Positions 54,810 through 63,438 of a stretch of DNA of 64,000 nucleotides are shown piece by piece. The notes beneath the pieces are model-generated. The model was not told where the DNA came from, did no database searches, and was given only the letters and a program-made list of their open reading frames with translations. Source of the DNA: Herbaspirillum rubrisubalbicans (lineage in GTDB: Bacteria > Pseudomonadota > Gammaproteobacteria > Burkholderiales > Burkholderiaceae_D); contig NZ_CP024996.1 of NCBI RefSeq assembly GCF_003719195.1, positions 4,960,001 to 5,024,000 on the forward strand, written 5' to 3'. Each line of letters starts with the position of its first letter. Within the stretch, counting starts at the first letter, position 1. The translations under genes and the position numbers were made by a program.

Positions 54810-55690
54810 GGGCGCTGATCGGGCTGATGTGGCTGCTGCATTGGTTGCCACTGCCCATCCTGGGGCGGCTGGGTGAGGCGCTGGGCTGGCTGCTCTATAT
54901 GTATATGCGGCCGCGCCGGCGCATCACCCTGATCAACTTGCGCCTGTGCTTTCCCGAAAAGACCGAACAGGAACGCCGCCGGATCGCGCGCCGCCATTTC
55001 CAGGCCTATGCCCGCAGCGCCCTGGAACGCGGCATCCTGTGGTGGGCGCCGGAGTCGCGCTTGAAGCGCCTGATCCAGGTCGAGCCCGGCATCCCCTTCG
55101 AAACGCTCGACAAGGGCCCCACCATCCTGCTGTGTCCGCACTTCGTCTGCCTGGAAATCCCCGGCATCGCGCTGGTGCTCAATTCGGACTATTCGGTCTG
55201 CACCATCTACGCCCGCCAGCAGAACGAGGTGGTGGACCAGGCCCTGCTCAAGGGCCGCTCGCGCTTTCGCCCGGTAACGCTGCTGGCGCGCGAAAAGGGC
55301 GTCAAGCCCATCATCCGCGCCATGCGCGAAGGCCTGCCCTTCATCATGCTGCCCGACATGGACTTCGGCACCCGCGATGCCGAGTTCGTGCCCTTCTTCG
55401 GCGTGCCGGCCTCCACCCTCACCGCCACCGCCCGCATCGCTGCGGCCACCGGCGCCTCGGTGGTGCCGGTGATCACCACCTTCCTGCCCGACTATCGCGG
55501 CTGGAAGACCACCTTCTATCCGGCCTGGGACGACTATCCGGGCCAAGACATCGTGGCCGCCACCCGCCGCATGAATGCCTTCATCGAAGAACGCGTGCTG
55601 GAAGCCCCGACCGAATATTTCTGGGCGCACAAGCGTTTCAAGAACCGCCCGCCGGGCCAACCGGACGTCTATCGCAAGGGCCAGCAATGA
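54806..55690 (+). CDS. Lipid A biosynthesis acyltransferase (LpxL/LpxM-like), second
   Basis: This 294-residue paralogue of the preceding protein has an N-terminal hydrophobic segment, the H-x4-E motif in CPHFVCLE and LPDMDFGTRDAEFVPFFG. The tandem pair probably supplies two different secondary acyl groups. ATG 54806 is coupled to the upstream stop (ATGA). dapF follows after 48 bp with its own promoter-like element. Confidence 0.9.
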   Translation: MRALIGLMWLLHWLPLPILGRLGEALGWLLYMYMRPRRRITLINLRLCFPEKTEQERRRIARRHFQAYARSALERGILWWAPESRLKRLIQVEPGIPFETLDKGPTILLCPHFVCLEIPGIALVLNSDYSVCTIYARQQNEVVDQALLKGRSRFRPVTLLAREKGVKPIIRAMREGLPFIMLPDMDFGTRDAEFVPFFGVPASTLTATARIAAATGASVVPVITTFLPDYRGWKTTFYPAWDDYPGQDIVAATRRMNAFIEERVLEAPTEYFWAHKRFKNRPPGQPDVYRKGQQ

Positions 55691-55726
55691 CCACCCCGCC
55701 GCCCTGTGAATCGGGCGCGGCGTACT

Positions 55727-55732
55727 TATAAT
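55727..55732 (+). promoter_or_regulatory. Consensus -10 element immediately before dapF
   Basis: TATAAT ends six bases before the dapF ATG at 55739, so initiation at the usual distance would give an mRNA beginning at or next to the start codon. The -35 region 17 bp upstream (CTGTGA) is weak. No Shine-Dalgarno is present. Confidence 0.45.
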
Positions 55733-55738
55733 GATGTG

Positions 55739-56602
55739 ATGAAAATCAAATTTACCAAGATGCATGGCGCCGGCAACGACTTCGTCGTGCTCGATGCCGT
55801 CAACCAGGCCATTTCGCTCACCCCCGCCCAGTGGCAATTCATCGCCGACCGCCGTTTCGGCATCGGCGCCGACCAGATGCTGGTGGTGGAGAAAGCGCAA
55901 GGTGCCGGAGTCGATTTCCGTTACCGCATCTATAACGCCGATGGCGGCGAAGTCGAGCAATGCGGCAACGGCGCACGCGCCTTCGTGCGCTTCGTCACCG
56001 AGAAGGGCTTGACCGACAAGCGCGCCATCCGGGTGGAAACCATGTCGGGCGTGATCGAGCCGCGCCTGGAAGAAGATGGCCAGATCACCGTGGACATGGG
56101 CGCGCCCATCCTGACCCCGGCCGAGGTGCCCTTCGACAGCCGCAACCTGCAACATCGCCAGCAAGCCGATGACACGCTGTGGCCGCTGGAGGTGGCCGGC
56201 AAGACCACCTGGATCTCGGTGGTGTCGATGGGCAACCCCCATGCGGTGCAGGTGGTGGAAGACAGCGAAGCTGCCCCGGTGCTGGTGGAGGGTCCGCTGA
56301 TCGAACACCATGCGCGCTTCCCCAAGCGCGTCAATGCCGGCTTCATGCAGGTGCTCGACCGTCATCACATCCGTCTGCGCGTCTACGAACGCGGTGCCGG
56401 CGAAACCCTGGCCTGCGGCACCGGTGCCTGTGCTGCGGTGGTGGCGGGCATCCGTCGCGGCCTGCTGGATTCGCCGGTGGCGGTGCAGACCCATGGCGGC
56501 CTGCTCAACATTGCCTGGGCTGGGCCGGGCGCGCCGGTGATGATGACCGGTCCGGCGGTGACGGTGTTCGAAGGCGAGATCGAATTGCCGGATCAGCTTT
56601 GA
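55739..56602 (+). CDS. dapF: Diaminopimelate epimerase
   Basis: This 287-residue enzyme interconverts LL- and meso-diaminopimelate for lysine and peptidoglycan synthesis. The two catalytic cysteines are Cys75 ([10 protein letters not shown]) and Cys226 ([11 protein letters not shown]), and the opening [14 protein letters not shown] is typical. The start is fixed by this conserved N-terminus. A consensus -10 directly upstream and the absence of a ribosome site suggest a leaderless message. A long perfect hairpin follows. Confidence 0.96.
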   Translation: MKIKFTKMHGAGNDFVVLDAVNQAISLTPAQWQFIADRRFGIGADQMLVVEKAQGAGVDFRYRIYNADGGEVEQCGNGARAFVRFVTEKGLTDKRAIRVETMSGVIEPRLEEDGQITVDMGAPILTPAEVPFDSRNLQHRQQADDTLWPLEVAGKTTWISVVSMGNPHAVQVVEDSEAAPVLVEGPLIEHHARFPKRVNAGFMQVLDRHHIRLRVYERGAGETLACGTGACAAVVAGIRRGLLDSPVAVQTHGGLLNIAWAGPGAPVMMTGPAVTVFEGEIELPDQL

Positions 56603-56609
56603 GGCGAGG

Positions 56610-56645
56610 AAAACTTAGAGATCAGAGCTCTGACCTCTAAGTTTT
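56610..56645 (+). terminator. Long perfect hairpin terminator after dapF
   Basis: AAAACTTAGAG (56610-56620) and CTCTAAGTTTT (56635-56645) flank the palindrome CAGAGCTCTG. The stem runs straight into TTTT. Being nearly symmetrical, it can work in both directions. Confidence 0.75.
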
Positions 56646-56675
56646 GATATCAGACTCAGATGTAAAACCCAGATG

Positions 56676-56714
56676 TAAAAACACGGCTTGCTGGTTAGCT
56701 CCAGCAAGCCGTGT
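56676..56714 (-). terminator. Rho-independent terminator of the Sel1-repeat gene
   Basis: ACACGGCTTGCTGG (56681-56694) and CCAGCAAGCCGTGT (56701-56714) form a 14-bp perfect stem. On the minus strand it ends in TTTTT (counting the last base of the stem), 30 bp past the Sel1-gene stop. Just beyond it the element CAGATGTAAAA occurs twice (56658-56680). Confidence 0.85.
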
Positions 56715-56743
56715 CCGTTTCTATGCCAGCGATGCCGTGGAAC

Positions 56744-58348
56744 TCAGGCCGCCAGTCCCTGCTCTTGCGCCTCATCCTCTTCTTGCGACTGCGGCAGCAC
56801 GGTCTTGAGACGATACAGCCGCTGGCGGTAATTACCCTCCGGGCCGCTGGGGCCGCAATCCATATCCTCGAACAGGCGGCCGATGCGGTTGAGCGCGCCG
56901 CGCTGCTCGCCGGTCTCGACCATGATCAGGCGCCGCTTGCTGCGGGCGTACTGGCTGCGGATATCGACCACCAGACAATGTCCGCAATCGGCCTGCTTGA
57001 GGTCGATCAGCAGGGCTTCCGGCCGGGTCAGGCCGAACAGCGCTGCCAGTTCGATGCGCGCCGCCAGGAAAGGATGAGCATTGATCTGCTCGCGGCTCAG
57101 TTGGGCCCGCGCCTGCACTGCCCAGGAGGCGGCCTGGGGGCGGTCGGCCACCTTGTCCAACAAGGCTTGCGCCTGTGAGGCGCCTTGCGTGGCAGCCTTT
57201 TGCAGCCAGTACAGGGCGCGCACGTCATTGGCCGGATCATCGCGCCGATTGCGCCAGGCACCCACCCCGCATTCCAGTTGTGCTTCCACATGCCCCATCT
57301 CGGCGGCGCGCTCCAGGTAATGCTGCACATCGGCAAGATTGCGCTGGGAAAATTCCGGCTTGAGGTAGATCCGCGACAGCACGTACCAAGCCGCAGCCAT
57401 CCCCTGCTCGCCGGCCAGGGTCAGCCAGCGGATGGCCTTCTTGTAATTGGCCGAACCTTGGCCGGCAAAGCGCCGCGTACCGGAAGCATCGACCCTGCCA
57501 TAGAGCAGGCCCAGCGCCAGTTGCGCATCGCGGTCGCAGGCCAGCGCGGCCAGCTCCAGCAATTGCTGGGCGTACAACAGGTCGGGGCGCTTGTCGGCCA
57601 GTTGCACCTCGGCCAGGCGCCGCAGCAACTGGATATTCTGCGCGCCCAAGGCCGCGGCCAGCGCCTCGGAGGGCGCATTGAGCTGGGCCACCAGGGCTTC
57701 GTGCTGGCGCAACATGGCATCGGCCAGCGGCTGGGCGCGCTGACCAAACGCGGCGAAGTCGGACTGCTGCCAGGCACGATCGGCCAGCGCATGTTGGGCT
57801 TGCTCGATGCCGGCGTCGGCAGCCTTCTGGGTCCATTGCTGCAAGGCGTCGGCCGCAACCACCCGCGCGGGCGCCGGTTCGCTGGCCGAGGCGACGGGGG
57901 CATGTTTGAACATTCGTTCAGCTTGGCGCGCCAGCAGCCACTGGGCATCCGGGTCGCCCTCGCGGGCGACGGCTTCCAGCGCGCGGATGGCTTTTTCCTT
58001 CATATCGGCGCTAGCCACCGCCGCACCGGCCGGGTGCTCCAGCACCAGGCGGGCATAGACCAGGCCGGCTGGGGTGAGGCCGGCATCAAAGGCGCGTTCA
58101 TACCACTGTGCGGCCTCGTGCGGCTGGGCCAACGAGGTCACGACTTCATAGGGAATATGCTGGGCAATGAGCATCCAGGCATCGGCCAACCCTTGGCGGG
58201 CTGCCCGCTCCAGCCAGTGCAAGGCGGTGCCCGCACTTTGCGGCAAACCGTTGCCGCCAAAGAGGTAACGCTTGCCCAGGGTCAACTGCGCCTGGGCCTG
58301 TCCGGCACGCGCTGCGCGGATGATTGCAAGATCCTCGCGAGTGGCCAT
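56744..58348 (-). CDS. Sel1-like repeat (TPR-type) protein
   Basis: This 534-residue protein is built from Sel1-like helical repeats, for example AQLTLGKRYLFGGNGLPQSAGTALHWLERAARQG (blocks AQLTLGKRYLFGG and ALHWLERAARQG), GSANYKKAIRWLTLAGEQG and DVQHYLERAAEMGHVEAQLE. A non-repeat C-terminal part of about 110 residues contains DCGHCLVVDIRSQYARSKRR. There is no signal peptide, so it is probably a cytoplasmic scaffold or regulator. The partner is unknown. It lies between dapF and a porin and interrupts the usual dapF-DUF484-xerC order. Confidence 0.8.
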   Translation of the reverse strand: MATREDLAIIRAARAGQAQAQLTLGKRYLFGGNGLPQSAGTALHWLERAARQGLADAWMLIAQHIPYEVVTSLAQPHEAAQWYERAFDAGLTPAGLVYARLVLEHPAGAAVASADMKEKAIRALEAVAREGDPDAQWLLARQAERMFKHAPVASASEPAPARVVAADALQQWTQKAADAGIEQAQHALADRAWQQSDFAAFGQRAQPLADAMLRQHEALVAQLNAPSEALAAALGAQNIQLLRRLAEVQLADKRPDLLYAQQLLELAALACDRDAQLALGLLYGRVDASGTRRFAGQGSANYKKAIRWLTLAGEQGMAAAWYVLSRIYLKPEFSQRNLADVQHYLERAAEMGHVEAQLECGVGAWRNRRDDPANDVRALYWLQKAATQGASQAQALLDKVADRPQAASWAVQARAQLSREQINAHPFLAARIELAALFGLTRPEALLIDLKQADCGHCLVVDIRSQYARSKRRLIMVETGEQRGALNRIGRLFEDMDCGPSGPEGNYRQRLYRLKTVLPQSQEEDEAQEQGLAA

Positions 58349-58715
58349 CCACCCTCCACATCAGGTCAGAAAGCCAAAATTATGCCCCACAATCGAATTT
58401 TTTTTAAAAAACACTCGAAAAGATTCGAAATGCATCGTTTTAACAACATCACTACGGGCGATACGCAACGGATCAAGTTTCGCGCTGCCATGCCGTTAAG
58501 AAGGGAGAGGCTGCAAGCCTAAATTTGTCTGTCAGGCATTGACGGGCAGGAAAGCGTTTGAAAAAAACAACACTCCTCCAGCGGATTGACGCTTTCAACC
58601 AAAATTCCGCCCTCCACGTGACCAATCTACGGCCACGCCAAATGAGAACCCTTAATGTCTCACCATCCGACCAGAAGTACGGATCCTCAAGACTATTTTT
58701 ATAGAAGGATGTCAA
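58349..58715. promoter_or_regulatory. Gene-free divergent region between the Sel1 gene and the porin
   Basis: No coding region is supported. The stretch is AT-richer than its surroundings and must hold the promoters of two divergent genes. TTGACG occurs at 58539-58544 and 58586-58591, but neither has a convincing -10 at the right distance. The porin has a good ribosome site (GAAGGATG) at 58704-58711. Confidence 0.4.
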
Positions 58716-59978
58716 ATGAAAAAATCTCTGCTGGCACTGGCCGTCCTCGGCGCGTTCGCAGGTGCTGCTCAAGCACAAAGCTCCGTTACTATCTACGGTA
58801 TCGTTGATACTGGTATCACCTACACCAGCAAGGTTGCTACCGGCACCGGCACCAACACCGGCAGCAAGTTTGCAGTGAACTCCGGCAACATCCAAGGTTC
58901 GCGTATCGGCTTCAAGGGCGTTGAAGATCTGGGCGGCGGTCTGTCGGCCGTGTTCCAACTGGAAACCGGCTTCACCAACGACAACGGCGGCCTGCAAGGC
59001 TCCGACTCCGTGACCTCCTCCAACCTGTTCCGTCGCAAGTCCGTGGTTGGTCTGTCGGGTGGCTTCGGTACCGTGCTGCTGGGTCGTCAAACCGACTTCG
59101 CTGACACCATCTCCGCCTACACCTCCGTCAACGACTTCGGTGGCGTGACCGGCAACGTCGGCCACAACCTGAACCGTCTGGAAGGTACCCGCACCAACAA
59201 CTCGATCAGCTACACCACCGCTAACCTGAACGGTTTCACCGGTAACCTGATCTACGGCTTCGGCGAAACCGCTGGCAAGACTTCGGCTGGCCAATCGTTC
59301 GGCCTGGGCGCGAAGTACGACAACGGCCCGCTGGGTCTGGGTGCCAACTACTACCAATCCAAGCAAGGCACTACTCCTAGCGACACTTCGCTGATCCAAG
59401 GTGTGGCTCCGGCAACAACTGCAAGCGCCAACACGCAACTTCAATACGGTGTCGCTACCGGTCTGAATACCGCCAATGCAGGTAACACCGCACTGAAGGT
59501 GTTCAACCTGGTTGCCAGCTACCAGTTTGGCCCGGCACGTGTGTACGGTAACTGGTCGCGCGTCAAGCAAGACCTGAACACCGCACTGAACGTTTCTGGT
59601 CTGCGTGCCACCATCTCGGGCACCACTGTTACCCTGAACCCGCTGACCGCAGCTAACCGTGCCGCTGCCGCAACCCTGGGCCTGGCTAACAAGGCTGACA
59701 TCTACGAACTCGGTACTGCTTACTCGCTGAGCCCGTCCCTGAAGCTGCTGGCTGCTGTGGAATACACCACCGCTAGCTTCGACGGTCTGAACGGCAAGGG
59801 CAAGCTGACTCAGTACAACCTGGGTGCTGACTACTGGCTGTCCAAGCGTACCGACCTGTACGCTTTCGTGTCGAACCTGCGTGCCAAGGACATGAAGAAC
59901 CCGGGCGTGTATGGTGACTCCACCGGCAACGATGCTAGCCAAACCGCTGTTACCGTTGGCGTTCGTCACAAGTTCTAA
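58716..59978 (+). CDS. Gram-negative porin (Burkholderiales type)
   Basis: The product is 420 residues with a clean signal peptide (1-20, MKKSLLALAVLGAFAGAAQA). A 16-strand trimeric-porin pattern begins SSVTIYGIVDTGITY and includes GSRIGFKGVEDLGGGLSAVF and SRKSVVGLSGGFGTVLLGRQ-like strands, ending with the terminal phenylalanine (VGVRHKF). It forms a general diffusion pore. Codon use is strikingly restricted (GGT, CGT, AAC, CTG), as expected of a very highly expressed gene. Confidence 0.95.
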   Translation: MKKSLLALAVLGAFAGAAQAQSSVTIYGIVDTGITYTSKVATGTGTNTGSKFAVNSGNIQGSRIGFKGVEDLGGGLSAVFQLETGFTNDNGGLQGSDSVTSSNLFRRKSVVGLSGGFGTVLLGRQTDFADTISAYTSVNDFGGVTGNVGHNLNRLEGTRTNNSISYTTANLNGFTGNLIYGFGETAGKTSAGQSFGLGAKYDNGPLGLGANYYQSKQGTTPSDTSLIQGVAPATTASANTQLQYGVATGLNTANAGNTALKVFNLVASYQFGPARVYGNWSRVKQDLNTALNVSGLRATISGTTVTLNPLTAANRAAAATLGLANKADIYELGTAYSLSPSLKLLAAVEYTTASFDGLNGKGKLTQYNLGADYWLSKRTDLYAFVSNLRAKDMKNPGVYGDSTGNDASQTAVTVGVRHKF

Positions 59979-60042
59979 TTCATGGATTCAAAACCGATGT
60001 GAAAACATCGGTTCGAACCTGAGTTAAATTTGAGTCGTACCG

Positions 60043-60085
60043 AAAGAGGCCTGCGTGAGCAATCATGCAGGCCTCTTTCATTTTG
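60043..60085 (+). terminator. Rho-independent terminator of the porin gene
   Basis: AAAGAGGCCTGC (60043-60054) and GCAGGCCTCTTT (60067-60078) form a 12-bp stem followed by CATTTTG. A smaller stem, AACCGATG/CATCGGTT, lies upstream at 59992-60013 and may protect the mRNA 3' end. Confidence 0.8.
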
Positions 60086-60200
60086 CTCCACCCCAACGGC
60101 GCCGATGATTGTCAGGGTGTCCGATAGCGAGGATAATCTCGCGATATTTCCGGTACGCTACGTCTTGTGCGGCCGGCACACCAACACAGACCTCGCGACG

Positions 60201-60869
60201 ATGACCACCGAACTGGATTCCAGCCTGATTGCCGACTACCTGCTCGATCACCCGCATTTCTTCGAAGAGCACGCGGAACTGCTTTCCACGGTCAAGCTGA
60301 CCAGCCCGGTCATGGGCCGTGCCGTGTCCTTGCAGGAGCGTCAGATGGAAATCCTGCGCGAGAAGATCCGCGTGCAGGAGCTGCGCATGGCCGAGTTGAT
60401 GCGCATCGCCCAGGAAAACGATGAAATCACCAACAAGTTCCAGGCCTGGAGCCGCGCCCTGCTGTTGACGCGCGATGCCGCCGACCTGCCGCGCGTGCTG
60501 GTGACGCAGTTGCAGGAGATCTTCCACGTGCCGCAAGTGACGGTGCGCCTGTGGAACCTGACTGACACGCACATGGACAACTGGGCGACCCAGGAAGTCT
60601 CGGAGGATGCCCGCATCTTCGCCAATGGCTTGTCCACCCCCTTCTGCGGTCCCAACAAGGAGTTCGAAGCCGCTTCCTGGCTGGATGATGCCGCCTCGGT
60701 GAAGTCGGTGGCGATGTTGCCGCTGCGCGTGGGTGCAGCGCCCGAAGCCTTCGGTTTGCTGGTGCTGGGTTCGCCCGACCCGAACCGCTTCACCATCGAT
60801 ATGGGCACCGATTTCCTGACCCGCATCGGCGAAACTGGCAGTGCCGCCCTGGCCTGCCTGCTACGCTGA
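60201..60869 (+). CDS. DUF484 family protein (GAF-like)
   Basis: This 222-residue protein has an N-terminal helical segment (IADYLLDHPHFFEEHAELL) and a coiled stretch (SLQERQMEILREKIRVQELR) before a GAF-like C-terminal domain (about 90-220). DUF484 genes are typically found directly before xerC, often after dapF, as in the E. coli dapF-yigA-xerC order. The function is unknown. ATG 60201 is chosen at the conserved MTTELDSSLIADYLL start, although its ribosome site is weak. Confidence 0.88.
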   Translation: MTTELDSSLIADYLLDHPHFFEEHAELLSTVKLTSPVMGRAVSLQERQMEILREKIRVQELRMAELMRIAQENDEITNKFQAWSRALLLTRDAADLPRVLVTQLQEIFHVPQVTVRLWNLTDTHMDNWATQEVSEDARIFANGLSTPFCGPNKEFEAASWLDDAASVKSVAMLPLRVGAAPEAFGLLVLGSPDPNRFTIDMGTDFLTRIGETGSAALACLLR

Positions 60870-60920
60870 TCCATCGCCTGCGCTGATCCGGTCAGCGCTG
60901 CCAGCACTAGGAGTCGACCC

Positions 60921-61922
60921 ATGGATGCTGCGGCCTCTTCCCTGATCGGACGCTATCTTTGCTTCCTGCGCAGCCAGCGCAAGCTCTCGCCGCATACGCT
61001 GGAAAACTACGGGCGCGACCTGCAGGAACTGCGTGCCCTGCTGGCGCCAGCGGACGACCACGACGGTGTTGCCGACACCACCCTGCCACACGTCAGCCAG
61101 CCCCAGATCCGCAAATGCGCCGCCCGCCTGCACGCACGCGGCCTCAACGCCCGCTCGATCTCGCGCAAGCTGTCGGCCTGGCGCGGATTCTTTGCCTGGC
61201 TGGCGCTGGAAGAGGGAATGGCATTGCCGGCCAACCCGGTCGACGGCGTCAAGCCGCCCAAGAAAAGCAAACCCCTGCCCAAGGCGCTGGCTGCCGATGA
61301 TGCCATCCGCCTGGTGTCGCACGCCGATCCGGCGCGCGATCCCGCCTCTACGCTAGCGGCCTGCAACCGCGCCATGTTCGAGCTGCTCTATTCCAGCGGT
61401 TTGCGGGTTTCCGAACTGGTGGGTATCGACCTGGCCGATGTCCGTGAAGGCCGTTATGAATCAGCCGGCTGGATCGACCTGGCCGAAGCCGAGGTCACGG
61501 TCACCGGCAAGGGCGGCAAGAAGCGCAAGGTGCCGGTAGGAAAAGCCGCCCTGCAGGCCATCCAGGATTGGCTGCCCTTGCGCGCCGGCCTGGTCAGGGC
61601 CGATGGCGGGCCGGATGGGCACGCGCTGTTTCTCAATGAACGCGGGGCACGCATGTCGCCCCGGGTCACCCAGTTGCGCCTCAAGGCCCATGGCAAAGGT
61701 GTGGAAATGGCCACCGACGTGCATCCGCACATGCTGCGCCACTCGTTTGCCTCGCACGTGCTGCAAAGCTCAGGCGACCTGCGGGCGGTCCAGGAAATGC
61801 TGGGCCACGCCTCCATCAGCGCCACCCAGGTCTATACCGCACTGGACTTCCAGCGCCTGGCCCAGGTCTATGACCAGGCCCATCCGCGCGCCCATAAAGG
61901 CGGCAAAGGCGACAACAAATAG
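60921..61922 (+). CDS. xerC: Tyrosine recombinase XerC
   Basis: This 333-residue site-specific recombinase resolves chromosome dimers at dif with XerD. The N-terminal SAM-like core-binding domain starts FLRSQRKLSPHTLENYGRDL. The catalytic domain has the arginine in SSGLRVSELVGIDL, H-x-x-R in HMLRHSF (His270, Arg273), and the nucleophile Tyr305 in TQVYTALDF. AGGAG lies eight to thirteen bases before ATG 60921. It is a housekeeping recombinase, not evidence of a mobile element. Confidence 0.94.
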   Translation: MDAAASSLIGRYLCFLRSQRKLSPHTLENYGRDLQELRALLAPADDHDGVADTTLPHVSQPQIRKCAARLHARGLNARSISRKLSAWRGFFAWLALEEGMALPANPVDGVKPPKKSKPLPKALAADDAIRLVSHADPARDPASTLAACNRAMFELLYSSGLRVSELVGIDLADVREGRYESAGWIDLAEAEVTVTGKGGKKRKVPVGKAALQAIQDWLPLRAGLVRADGGPDGHALFLNERGARMSPRVTQLRLKAHGKGVEMATDVHPHMLRHSFASHVLQSSGDLRAVQEMLGHASISATQVYTALDFQRLAQVYDQAHPRAHKGGKGDNK

Positions 61923-62039
61923 CCAACCCGCCGTCACGCTGGCGAAGGCCTTGCCTGCATGGGCTAAAATAGGGCTATCCGCACACTTGGTGCTGACGTT
62001 TTCTTCAGCCAGTCATCCTGGCGACCTGTGATCCTGCCC

Positions 62040-62612
62040 ATGCCGACCATGAAAGCCAAAGCCGCCCTTCCTCCTTCCGCAGACACCGCCGCGCAAGCCG
62101 CCACGGTGACCGCGCTGGCCGAGGCGCAGTTGCGCGAGGCCGGGGTGCGCGTGACGCAAGCCCGGGTCAATGTGCTGGGGGCGTTGCTGGAAACCCGCAG
62201 CGCGGCGTCACACCAGGATATCCAGGACCGCTTTGCCGACATGGACCGGGTCACCCTCTACCGTGCTCTGGATTGCCTCACCGAAGCCGGCCTGGCCCAC
62301 AAGATCTCCAGCGATGACCGCATCTTCCGCTACAGCGCTGGGGCCGATCACCCCGAGCATGGCCTGCACGACCATTCCCAAGGCAAGCAGCACCAGCATG
62401 GCCACTTCAAGTGCACCCGCTGCAACCGGGTATTTTGCCTGGATGCCAGCGATGGCACCGACTTCCTGGCCACCGTCCTGCCCGAGGCCGAACGCCACCA
62501 GTCCACCGCCGCGCAATTGCAATCGGCACTGCGCAAGACCCTGGGCAAGGGTTTCCAGAGTCACGAAGTGGAACTGACCATCAAGGGCTGGTGCGCCGAT
62601 TGCGCCGACTGA
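62040..62612 (+). CDS. Fur-family metalloregulator
   Basis: The product is about 190 residues with a winged helix (about 30-100, GVRVTQARVNVLGALLE and DMDRVTLYRALDCL) and a Fur dimerisation/metal domain. The structural zinc cysteines are CTRC (with FC shortly after) and CADC at the C-terminus. A histidine-rich loop (HDHSQGKQHQHGH) is unusual and may bind zinc or nickel, suggesting Zur-like sensing. No metal transporter is adjacent. GTG 62028, ATG 62040 or ATG 62049 are all possible starts, none with a clear ribosome site. Confidence 0.85.
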   Translation: MPTMKAKAALPPSADTAAQAATVTALAEAQLREAGVRVTQARVNVLGALLETRSAASHQDIQDRFADMDRVTLYRALDCLTEAGLAHKISSDDRIFRYSAGADHPEHGLHDHSQGKQHQHGHFKCTRCNRVFCLDASDGTDFLATVLPEAERHQSTAAQLQSALRKTLGKGFQSHEVELTIKGWCADCAD

Positions 62613-62632
62613 TTTCGGTAGACTTCTTCACT

Positions 62633-63370
62633 TCAACGCAGCGCTCCTAGCGCCACAAGCCGTCGCGGCAACTGCCGCACTGAACGAACCTTCACATCGA
62701 CATAAGCCGGCAAGCGACTCAGCACCCGCTGCCCGCCGATAGGCCCCAGCAGCGCCTGACTGCCGCGCAGGTACTGGGTCACCCAGGCCGTGCGCACGCC
62801 CAGTTCGCGGGCGCTGCGCAGATTGTCCACCGTATCCTCGACCAGGATGCAGCGCCGCGGCGCCACCTTGTGTCGTGCCAGCAGCTTGCGCAGCAGGAGG
62901 CGCGAGGGCTTGGGCCGTAATTGCCGATGCACGTGCATGGATTCGATGGAAATGTGATGCGAGAAATGCCGCTGCAGCCCCAGATGACGCACCAGCTCGC
63001 GCGAATAACGACGCGGCGCATTGGTCAGCAGGATCTTTTGCCCCGGCAACTGCGACAGCCAGCGACCGATGCCACGCTCGGCGCGCACCATGCCGGGCAG
63101 GTCGTCGAAGAGATGCGCCTCGTGCAGGAATTCATCCACCCCCAGGCCGTGATGGCGCACCAGGCCCAGCAGGGTGGCGCCGTACAGCTTCCAGTAATGC
63201 CGCCGCAAATAATTGACCGCCGCTTCGTCGCTGGGCTGGCCATCATGGTCCAGCACCCGCTTGATGATGCGGTTCATATTGGTATTGATGGCCGGGAAGA
63301 TAGCGTGCGAGGCGTTGTGCAGGGTGTTGTCGAGATCGAATAGCCAGAGCGGTGTAGTATTGGGCGCCAT
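62633..63370 (-). CDS. Pyrimidine 5'-nucleotidase-like HAD hydrolase
   Basis: This 245-residue HAD-superfamily phosphatase has the nucleophile motif WLFDLDNTLHNA at the N-terminus, motif II ILLTNAPRRYSR and motif IV CILVEDTVDNLR. It resembles the Phm8/SDT1-type pyrimidine 5'-nucleotidases. It converges on the Fur-family gene and is divergent from the TraB-like gene. ATG 63370 is taken from the family start; ATG 63400 has a somewhat better ribosome site. Confidence 0.88.
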   Translation of the reverse strand: MAPNTTPLWLFDLDNTLHNASHAIFPAINTNMNRIIKRVLDHDGQPSDEAAVNYLRRHYWKLYGATLLGLVRHHGLGVDEFLHEAHLFDDLPGMVRAERGIGRWLSQLPGQKILLTNAPRRYSRELVRHLGLQRHFSHHISIESMHVHRQLRPKPSRLLLRKLLARHKVAPRRCILVEDTVDNLRSARELGVRTAWVTQYLRGSQALLGPIGGQRVLSRLPAYVDVKVRSVRQLPRRLVALGALR

Positions 63371-63438
63371 AAATGAGACCGGCGCGCCCGCCACGACCAT
63401 GGACGCGCCTTGAACAAGCAAGGAAAGAAAGGCCAGCA

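Noticed and set aside
54764..56494. A 576-codon minus-strand frame
   Set aside because: It is antisense to dapF and the second acyltransferase, with antisense-type composition.
60921..61922. XerC as evidence for an integrated element
   Set aside because: Its size, motifs and the DUF484 neighbour identify the housekeeping dif recombinase.
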